A program made the translations under genes and the position numbers. Under the pieces are notes generated by a model. The model searched no databases and was not told the DNA's origin. It worked only from the letters and a program-made list of their open reading frames with translations. From Novosphingobium sp. Rr 2-17 (GTDB taxonomy: Bacteria; Pseudomonadota; Alphaproteobacteria; Sphingomonadales; Sphingomonadaceae), in contig NZ_AKFJ01000007.1 in assembly GCF_000272475.1 (NCBI RefSeq), forward strand, positions 124,001 to 188,000: DNA of 64,000 nucleotides, read 5' to 3'. Shown here piece by piece: positions 29,006 to 35,765 of the stretch; positions within the stretch are counted from its first letter, which is position 1, and each line of letters opens with the position of its first letter.

Positions 29006-30381
29006 GCAAATCTGAGCCGGGCAAACTGACGCTCCTGCGCGGCGCCACGGTCTTGGCGTGCATGGACGATGCCCGGCGTGAGATCGCCGACGGTGCCATG
29101 GCCTGGCGCGACGGCGTGATCGTCGCGGTCGGCACAAGTACAGAGCTTGCGCCGCTGGTGGACGAGGCGGACATGATCGTCGAGGCCAAAGGCTGCGTCG
29201 TTACGCCGGGCCTCGTCAATACCCACCACCACTTGTTCCAGACGCTGACACGCGCTCTGCCCGGCGCGGTCAACGCCTCGCTGTTCGGGTGGCTTAAGGC
29301 GCTCTATCCTGTCTGGGCGCGCTATACGCCTGAGGACGTCTTCGCCGCGACCCAGCTTGGTCTGGCCGAACTGGCGCTGTCGGGCTGTACGATGAGCGCG
29401 GACCACCATTACCTGTTCCCTGCCGGCGTTCGGCTGGACGATTCGATCGATGCGGCGACGCAGATCGGCCTGCGCTTCCACGCAACGCGTGGCAGCATGA
29501 GCGTGGGGCAAAGCAAAGGCGGCTTGCCACCCGACAGCGTGGTGGAGGACGAGGACGCGATCCTCGCTGATACGATCAGGGTGGTCGACGCCTTCCATGA
29601 CCCTAATCCGGGCGCGATGTTGCGAGTGGCGGTGGCGCCATGCTCGCCGTTCTCGGTCAGCACCGACCTGATGCGCGAGGCGGCGCTGCTGGCGCGCGAC
29701 AAGGGTGTGATGCTGCACACCCACTTGGCCGAAGATGCCGACGACGTTGCCTTCTCGCTCGAACGCTTTGGCTGCAGGCCGGGCGAATATGCGCAGAGCC
29801 TGGGCTGGACCGGTCCGGACGTATGGCATGCGCACTGCGTCCAGCTCGACGCCGACGAGATTGGCTTGTTCGCGCGGACGGGCACCGGGGTTGCGCATTG
29901 TCCCTGTTCGAACTGCCGCCTCGGTTCAGGCATCGCTCCGGTGCGGACGATGGTCGATGCCGGGGTGCGCGTGGGGCTGGGCATCGATGGTTCGGCCTCG
30001 AACGATTCCGGCCACTTGCTCAACGAAGCGCGTCAGGCGCTGTTGCTCCAGCGCGTACACCTGGGGGCCGACCAGTTCGATCCGCGCGAAGCCTTATGGC
30101 TGGCGACGCGCGGCGGTACGGCAGTGCTGGGTCGCGATGACCTGGGGTCGCTCGAACCGGGCAAGCGCGCCGATCTGGCCGTCTGGGATCTGAACGAACC
30201 GGCTGCCGCCGGAACCTGGGACAAGCTTGCTGGCCTGATCCTCGCTCCGCCCACCAAAGCGCGCGACGTGTTCGTCGAGGGCAGGGCGGTGGTGCGGGAC
30301 GGGATACTGAGATCGGTTCCGGTCGAACACATCCTCGCCAATGCCGAGCGCTCGCTTGCTCGTCTCATGAGTCTGGCCTGA
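29002..30381 (+). CDS. 8-Oxoguanine deaminase (amidohydrolase superfamily)
   Basis: A 459-residue cytoplasmic amidohydrolase with PGLVNTHHHLFQTLTRALP, ADHHYLFP, LHTHLAEDADD, HAHCVQLD, CPCSNCRLGSG and GIDGSASNDSG. This set matches the 8-oxoguanine deaminase group (Pseudomonas PA0142-like) rather than guanine deaminase or chlorohydrolases. The product would be urate, which enters the pathway directly at the flavoprotein/UraH step and bypasses XdhAB. GTG start overlaps the upstream stop; the next gene begins 15 bases on with AAGGAA before it. Hydroxyatrazine-type hydrolases are the main alternative. Confidence 0.85.
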   Translation: MSKSEPGKLTLLRGATVLACMDDARREIADGAMAWRDGVIVAVGTSTELAPLVDEADMIVEAKGCVVTPGLVNTHHHLFQTLTRALPGAVNASLFGWLKALYPVWARYTPEDVFAATQLGLAELALSGCTMSADHHYLFPAGVRLDDSIDAATQIGLRFHATRGSMSVGQSKGGLPPDSVVEDEDAILADTIRVVDAFHDPNPGAMLRVAVAPCSPFSVSTDLMREAALLARDKGVMLHTHLAEDADDVAFSLERFGCRPGEYAQSLGWTGPDVWHAHCVQLDADEIGLFARTGTGVAHCPCSNCRLGSGIAPVRTMVDAGVRVGLGIDGSASNDSGHLLNEARQALLLQRVHLGADQFDPREALWLATRGGTAVLGRDDLGSLEPGKRADLAVWDLNEPAAAGTWDKLAGLILAPPTKARDVFVEGRAVVRDGILRSVPVEHILANAERSLARLMSLA

Positions 30382-30396
30382 AGGAACAGCGCAACG

Positions 30397-31782
30397 ATGA
30401 CTGCCTCCACGCTTTCCGCGCCCGCCGCCCCGACCGGCCTGACCCCTGAGCAGGCGCGAGATACCGATTATTTCCCCGGCTTCGGCATCGCCATTCCGCT
30501 GGGCATCCAGCACGTCCTGGCGATGTTCGTCAGCAACATGACGCCAGCGATCATCGTCGCGGGCGCGGCGGGGTTCGGCTACGGATCGGGCGACAACAGC
30601 CAGATGATCTACATGATCCAGATGGCGATGCTGTTCGCCGGGATCGCCACGCTGATGCAAACGATCGGCTTTGGACCCGTGGGCGCGCGGCTGCCGCTCG
30701 TCCAGGGAACCAGCTTTGCCTACATCCCGGTGATGATCCCGATCGTCGCGGGCAAGGGAGTGGAAGCGATGGCGGCGCTCACCACGGCGGCGCTGTTCGG
30801 CGGGTTGCTGCACGGGGTGCTTAGCGTTTTCGTCGGCCGCATCCGCTTCGCGCTGCCGCCGATGATCACCGGCCTGGTCGTGCTGATGATCGGCCTGTCG
30901 CTGATGCGGATCGGCATCCAGTACGCGGCGGGCGGCGTCACCGCCGTGGGCACTCCGCAGTTCGGGGCGGGGCAAAGCTGGCTCTTGGCCGGCATCGTGG
31001 TGGTGGTGACGTTGGCGCTCAACTTTTTCGGGCGCGGCATTTGGCAGACCGCCGCTGTGCTGCTGGGCTTGCTGGCGGGCTACTTTGCCGCGCTGGCGAT
31101 GGGGCGGATCGACTTCGCCGCCGTCCACAACGCCGGTCTGTTTATGCTGCCGATGCCGTTCCACTTCGGCTTTGCCATCTCCGCCTCCGCGATCCTAGGA
31201 TTCTGCCTAACCGGGTTCGTCTCCTCGATCGAATCCATCGGCGATGTCGATGCGATCTGTGAAAGCAACCTGGGCCGTCCCGCGACCAATCGCGAATTGT
31301 CCGGCGCGGTGTGCGCGGATGGCGTCGGCACGGCGGTGTCCGCCGTGTTCGGGGCGATGCCGATGACCACGTTCAGCCAGAACGTCGGCCTCATCGCCAT
31401 CACCGGCGTGATGAGCCGCCATGTCGTGACGCTGGGCGCGCTGTTCCTGATGCTGTGCGGTCTTCTGCCCAAGGTCGGCGCCGTCATCACCACGATCCCG
31501 ATCGAAGTGCTGGGCGGCGGCGTGATCGTGATGTTCGGCATGGTCGCTTCCGCTGCCACCTCGATGCTATCGGGCGTGGATTGGACCCAGCGCAACATGC
31601 TGATCTTCGGAGTGTCGCTGTCGCTGGCGCTCGGCCTGCAACTGGAGCCCGAAGCCTTGCAGCACGCGCCCGAGACGCTGCGGATGCTGCTGAGCAGCGG
31701 GGTGCTGCCAGCGGCGGTGACGGCGGTGGTGCTCAACCTGCTGGTGCCGGGGCGCAGTGCGTATTCGGCGCAGGGGGTATGA
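30397..31782 (+). CDS. Uracil-xanthine/urate permease (NCS2, UraA/PbuX/UacT type)
   Basis: A 461-residue inner-membrane protein with about 14 spans. The start (PGFGIAIPLGIQHVLAMFV) and the nucleobase-ascorbate-transporter signature QNVGLIAITG within TTFSQNVGL mark the NCS2 family; the QH motif in the first span is also present. Members in this branch transport xanthine, urate or uracil with protons. Co-transcription with 8-oxoguanine deaminase suggests an oxidised purine such as xanthine, urate or 8-oxoguanine as substrate; which one cannot be told. It ends the second catabolic block and converges on the cytochrome b561 gene. Confidence 0.88.
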   Translation: MTASTLSAPAAPTGLTPEQARDTDYFPGFGIAIPLGIQHVLAMFVSNMTPAIIVAGAAGFGYGSGDNSQMIYMIQMAMLFAGIATLMQTIGFGPVGARLPLVQGTSFAYIPVMIPIVAGKGVEAMAALTTAALFGGLLHGVLSVFVGRIRFALPPMITGLVVLMIGLSLMRIGIQYAAGGVTAVGTPQFGAGQSWLLAGIVVVVTLALNFFGRGIWQTAAVLLGLLAGYFAALAMGRIDFAAVHNAGLFMLPMPFHFGFAISASAILGFCLTGFVSSIESIGDVDAICESNLGRPATNRELSGAVCADGVGTAVSAVFGAMPMTTFSQNVGLIAITGVMSRHVVTLGALFLMLCGLLPKVGAVITTIPIEVLGGGVIVMFGMVASAATSMLSGVDWTQRNMLIFGVSLSLALGLQLEPEALQHAPETLRMLLSSGVLPAAVTAVVLNLLVPGRSAYSAQGV

Positions 31783-31810
31783 GGCGAGGCTGAAACGCCT
31801 CACCCTCCCT

Positions 31811-31887
31811 CGTCGTTGCGAGCGTAGCGAAGCAATCCAGGGCAGTGCAGCGCCGCCCTGGATTGCTTCGCTACGCTCGCAACGACG
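31811..31887. repeat. Perfect 32-bp inverted repeat (family A), second copy
   Basis: Arms 31811-31842 and 31856-31887 are exact reverse complements around a 13-base loop. The arm differs from the copy at 20947 by compensated substitutions, so the pairing is kept while the sequence drifts. It lies between converging genes (permease, plus; cytochrome b561, minus) and could end both transcripts. Confidence 0.93.
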
Positions 31888-31956
31888 AAATTGATGGTGG
31901 AAATTGGCGGGCCGTTGCCGTTGGACCACCGCCGCAGACGTTAGAGCCGGCAGGCC

Positions 31957-32616
31957 CTAAAACCGAAAGCCCTTGGACACCGCCCAGGCAACCCCCACAC
32001 CGACCGCCAGGCACGCCAGCCCTCCGATCCACGACCAGCGCAAGTCCTGCGCGGTCTCACCCTCACCAAGCGGGCGCTGGCCGGTCACCATCGCGCGGGC
32101 CAGGTTGTGGCGCTTCCACAAGAGGTAGAACGCTACCGCTATCACATGCAGCGCGACGAGAACCAAGATCACGTTGAAGATCAGTTCATGCGCCTGGGCA
32201 GCGGTGCGGCCTTGGTCGAAGCTGACGTAATCCGCCAGTGGGCCGGACTCCAGCCCGTCCACGTCCACCGCGAACAGCCCGGCAGTCACCATCGCCAGCA
32301 GGACGGCCAGCATCGCCACCACGCTCCACCCGCCCAGCGGATTGTGTCCGTCCGCGTGATGGGGGGCGCGGTTGCCCAGGGTGCGGGCATAAGCCGTCAC
32401 CGCCCCTGGCCCCCGCACGAAGCCGGTGAAACGGGCTGTGCGCGGGCCGACGAAACCCCACGCGAGGCGAAACACCAGCAGCGCCAGGATCGCGTAGCCC
32501 GACAAGCGGTGGTTCTCCATGTCGTGCTGCTCGCCGCTCCACCAGGAGAAGGCGATCAGCAGTACCAGTGCCCAGTGGAACAAGCGGACGAATGGGTCCC
32601 AGATGCGGGTGGTCAT
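31957..32616 (-). CDS. Cytochrome b561-type membrane protein
   Basis: A 219-residue membrane protein with four main hydrophobic segments and the histidines expected for haem b ligation: RLFHWALVLL, ENHRLSGY, the GHNPLGGWS segment and ALHVIAVAFYLLWKRHN. This is the Ni/Fe-hydrogenase-type cytochrome b561 family, which carries electrons between quinol and periplasmic cytochromes. It is the last gene of a five-gene minus-strand run with a c-type cytochrome directly upstream (14-base gap), so it likely links the exported haem proteins of the run to the quinone pool. Confidence 0.88.
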   Translation of the reverse strand: MTTRIWDPFVRLFHWALVLLIAFSWWSGEQHDMENHRLSGYAILALLVFRLAWGFVGPRTARFTGFVRGPGAVTAYARTLGNRAPHHADGHNPLGGWSVVAMLAVLLAMVTAGLFAVDVDGLESGPLADYVSFDQGRTAAQAHELIFNVILVLVALHVIAVAFYLLWKRHNLARAMVTGQRPLGEGETAQDLRWSWIGGLACLAVGVGVAWAVSKGFRF

Positions 32617-32630
32617 GGTGGGCGCGAGGC

Positions 32631-33107
32631 TCAGTTATCGGCGCGGAATTGCTTGTGGCAGGCTGCGCAAGTGCCGCCGACCACCTTGAACTGCGCGCCA
32701 AGCGCAGCGGCATTGCCGGTGTTGGCGGCCAGGACCAGCTTGTCGGCCTCAGCGGCGAACTTGGCCATCTGCGCGTCGAACCCGGGCTTGGCTGTCCAGA
32801 CGGCGGGCAGGGCGTCGGTCTTGGCGCCCGAGGATGGGCCGCTGCCGGCGGGGAACAACCCCTTCTGCGCCTTGGCGAGATCGGCCACGGTCTTGGCGGC
32901 GGCCAGCGCGGCGGGCTTGTCGACGGCGCCGCTGGCGACTTGGTCCTTGATCGTCTTCATCGCCCCGCCGATCTTCTTGAAGTTCGCCTGACGCGCGGCG
33001 ATCGTTTGCGCTGCGCTGGGTGCGGCGCTGGCGAGGGGGACGCTGGCCGCGAGCATTGTGAGCACAGCGGACAGGCCGAGGGCGGCGCAAGCAAAGGGTC
33101 GAGTCAT
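32631..33107 (-). CDS. Cytochrome c' family protein
   Basis: A 158-residue exported protein: signal peptide about 1-28 (ending ASA), a four-helix-bundle region, and the haem motif CAACH near the C-terminus, the position used by cytochrome c' and c556. It would be a periplasmic single-haem electron carrier or gas-binding protein. Its ATG overlaps the stop of the ankyrin gene (ATGA). It sits next to a cytochrome b561 gene, a common pairing for b-to-c electron transfer. Confidence 0.9.
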   Translation of the reverse strand: MTRPFACAALGLSAVLTMLAASVPLASAAPSAAQTIAARQANFKKIGGAMKTIKDQVASGAVDKPAALAAAKTVADLAKAQKGLFPAGSGPSSGAKTDALPAVWTAKPGFDAQMAKFAAEADKLVLAANTGNAAALGAQFKVVGGTCAACHKQFRADN

Positions 33108-34435
33108 GGATGGTCCTGTTTTTGTGATGGTATGATCGGGCCGAAGACCTTTTCGAACGCGGCCTTCACCGTGCTCAAACCGCCTTCTGCCTCCTGCGCG
33201 GCGGTGCTGCCGCTCTTGTCGGGAATGTCGGTGCGGGCGCCGTGGGCCTTCAGCACTGCGAGCAAACCATCGAGTCCCGGCTTGACGCCGCCGCCCAGCA
33301 CCAGGTGCAAGGCGGTGCGCCCCTTGGCATCGCCGGCGTTCACATCGCCGCCAAGCGACAGCGCATAGTCCAGCGCTTCCGGGCTTTGACCCGACGCAGC
33401 GGTGAGCAGGACGTTGGTGCCGTTGTCCGCCACGAACGTGGGGTCGGCGCCGCGCGCGACGAGCAGCTTCATCACCGGAACTTGGCCGGCGCGCGCGGCG
33501 ATCTGCAGCGGCGGGGTGCGCGGCACCGGTGGCGGCGGGACGCCGAAGTTGGCCTCGGTTACCCACTTGATGCGCGAAGGACCGGTGAGGCCGTTGGGAT
33601 CGGCGCCTTTGTTCAGCATCAGCCCGACCAGCGCGGTGTCTCCGCCGTGTGCCGCGACGTGCAAGGGCCGCTCGCCGTTGCGGTCGATCTCGGCCAAGTC
33701 GGTGCCGCCGTGGGTGATGAGCAGCGCGGCGGTGCCCCAGGCCTTCTGGTACAGCGCTAGCTGCAAGGCGCTGGTGTTTTCCGGACCGCGATGGGCTGTG
33801 TCGGCCCCGGCTGCGATCATTGCCTGCGTCGCGGGCGCGCTACCCCCTTTGATCGCGAAGAACAGCGGGGTGAAGCCCGCAGGCGTCACGCGGTCGACTT
33901 TGGCCCCGGCTTTGAGCAGCAACGCCACCGTTTCGGCCTGGCCGGAAGAGGCCGCCCACATCAGTGGGGTCTGGCCCCGGCTATCGGGGGTGTCCGGTTT
34001 CGCACCCATCGCCAGCATCCGCGCGACAGTGGCGGCAGGCGCGAAGCGCGCGCAGACCGCCAGCGGCGAGGTGCCATCGGGAGCAGGCTTGAAGCCGGGC
34101 TTGGCGTCGAGCAACCGGCTGACGATCGCGCCATTGCCATGTTCGCACGCCAGCGAGAGCGGGCTGCGGCCGAGCGCATCCAGGCTGCCCGCCTTGGCGC
34201 CGCGCGAGAGCAGCAGATCAACCAGTGCCGCATCCTGCGTCTCGATCGCGCGGGAAAGCGGGGTTTCGCCATACCCGAGCGGTGCGTTGGCAGCTTGCGG
34301 CGAGACCAGTGCGGCGCGGGCCTGCGCCACATCGTCGGCCTCGATCGCGTCGACCAGTGCCGGCGTGGCCGCGATCTCGCCAGCGTGCGCCGGCGTGGCG
34401 GCCAGAGCCAGCCCCACAGCCAGCGCCCTAAGCAT
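33104..34435 (-). CDS. Exported ankyrin-repeat protein
   Basis: A 443-residue protein with a signal peptide (about 1-18, ending AHA) followed by roughly ten ankyrin repeats; typical units are GETPLSRAIETQDAALVDLL, GQTPLMWAASSGQAETVALL and GERPLHVAAHGGDTALVGLM. There is no catalytic domain or membrane anchor. Ankyrin arrays bind other proteins, so it may act as a scaffold or inhibitor for the adjoining DUF1552/DUF1592 proteins. It overlaps the DUF1552 gene by 8 bases and the cytochrome c' gene by 4, so it is part of the same translation-coupled unit. Confidence 0.9.
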   Translation of the reverse strand: MLRALAVGLALAATPAHAGEIAATPALVDAIEADDVAQARAALVSPQAANAPLGYGETPLSRAIETQDAALVDLLLSRGAKAGSLDALGRSPLSLACEHGNGAIVSRLLDAKPGFKPAPDGTSPLAVCARFAPAATVARMLAMGAKPDTPDSRGQTPLMWAASSGQAETVALLLKAGAKVDRVTPAGFTPLFFAIKGGSAPATQAMIAAGADTAHRGPENTSALQLALYQKAWGTAALLITHGGTDLAEIDRNGERPLHVAAHGGDTALVGLMLNKGADPNGLTGPSRIKWVTEANFGVPPPPVPRTPPLQIAARAGQVPVMKLLVARGADPTFVADNGTNVLLTAASGQSPEALDYALSLGGDVNAGDAKGRTALHLVLGGGVKPGLDGLLAVLKAHGARTDIPDKSGSTAAQEAEGGLSTVKAAFEKVFGPIIPSQKQDHP

Positions 34436-35765
34436 GGAGCAGTTCCGGCAGCGGGCGGGTGCTGTCGCCGAAGGATTTGGCCGGCACGTCCAGCAAGTGC
34501 AGCCCGGCCAGCAGCAGGTTCGACATCGTCGTCCCCTTTTCGACCGCGACGTGCCTTCCGCCCTGGATCAGCCCGCCGGCCACCACCACCGGCAGGTCCA
34601 TGTAATCGTGATCGTTGGAATCGCCGAAGGCGGAACCACGGATCACCAGCGTGCGATCGTGCAGCGATCCTTCGCCGTCCTTGGTGTCCTTCAGGCGCTG
34701 GAGCAGGTAGGCGAAGAATTCCATGTGATAGCGGTTGATCTTGGCAAGCTGCGCCATCTTGTCCGGGTTGTGGCCATGATGGCTGAGCATGTGGTGCGAA
34801 TCCGGCACGCCTATCTCGGGATACGTGCGGTTCGACAATTCGCGCCCGATCATGAAGCTGCCGACGCGAGTGATGTCGGCTTGCATCGCCAGCACTTGCA
34901 AGTCGATCATCAGCTTGACGTGCTCCGCGAAGTCGGCGGGAATGCCGGCGGGCTGGGCCATCGTCGCTTGCGCGGCGGGCGAGGCGGCGCTGCGCTGGAT
35001 GCGCTTTTCGATGGCGCGGGTGGCGTCGAGGTATTCGTCCAGCTTGCGCCGGTCCGCCATGCCCAGCTGGCCGGAGAGGCGCGCGGTGTCCTCCATCACG
35101 AAGTCCAGGATCGAGCGCTGGCGGCGGGCTTGCGCGGCGCGGGCGGCGGCGTCCACCGCATCGCCGTCACCGAACAGACGCTCAAACACGTCGCGCGGAT
35201 TGGCGGTGACCGGCAGCGGCACCGAGGGCGTCAGCCATGAAATGCCGTTGGTATAGGCGCACGAATAGTTGATGTCGCAACTGCCCAGCAGGCTTGCCTG
35301 ATCGATGCCGAGTTCCAGCGATGATAACGCCGTCGCATCGCCCAGGTGCGCGGCGTAAACCTGGTCCATCGACACGCCGGCGCGAATGTCCGGCCCCTCG
35401 GTCTGCTTGACGTGGGTGCCGGTCAGGAACGCCGGGCACGATCGCCCATGCCCTGCCGAGGCATCGCCCATCGCGGCGGCTTGCGGATGGCCAAGCCCGG
35501 TGACGATGGCCACGCTGTCGCGGTGCGGGGCCAGCGGCGACAGGGTGGGCGATAGCGTGAAATCCGTGCCCATGCCCTTGGGCATGAATTCGGGCATGGT
35601 CATGCCGTTGGGCGAATAGAACACCTGCAGCCGCTTGGGCCGCGCCGTCACGTCCATCGCGCGGGCGCTGGGGGCCATCGCTTCGAGGAACGGCAGCGCC
35701 ATCGCTGTGCCCAGGCCGCGCAGGACGGTGCGGCGGGACAAGGCCGGGCGGCGGATAACGGTCAT
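34428..35765 (-). CDS. DUF1552 protein with Tat signal
   Basis: A 445-residue protein beginning with a Tat signal (SRRTVLRGLG with twin Arg, then a hydrophobic stretch to SARA). The rest is DUF1552: RLQVFYSPNGMTMPEFMP, SAGHGRSCPAFLTG, SMDQVYAAHLG, and DSHHMLSHHGHNPDKMAQL near the C-terminus, rich in His/Asp that could bind metal. The DUF1552 family is best known from Planctomycetes and Myxobacteria, nearly always next to a DUF1592 gene, as here (4-base overlap). Function is unknown. Tat export suggests folding with a cofactor before export. Confidence 0.88.
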   Translation of the reverse strand: MTVIRRPALSRRTVLRGLGTAMALPFLEAMAPSARAMDVTARPKRLQVFYSPNGMTMPEFMPKGMGTDFTLSPTLSPLAPHRDSVAIVTGLGHPQAAAMGDASAGHGRSCPAFLTGTHVKQTEGPDIRAGVSMDQVYAAHLGDATALSSLELGIDQASLLGSCDINYSCAYTNGISWLTPSVPLPVTANPRDVFERLFGDGDAVDAAARAAQARRQRSILDFVMEDTARLSGQLGMADRRKLDEYLDATRAIEKRIQRSAASPAAQATMAQPAGIPADFAEHVKLMIDLQVLAMQADITRVGSFMIGRELSNRTYPEIGVPDSHHMLSHHGHNPDKMAQLAKINRYHMEFFAYLLQRLKDTKDGEGSLHDRTLVIRGSAFGDSNDHDYMDLPVVVAGGLIQGGRHVAVEKGTTMSNLLLAGLHLLDVPAKSFGDSTRPLPELLHA

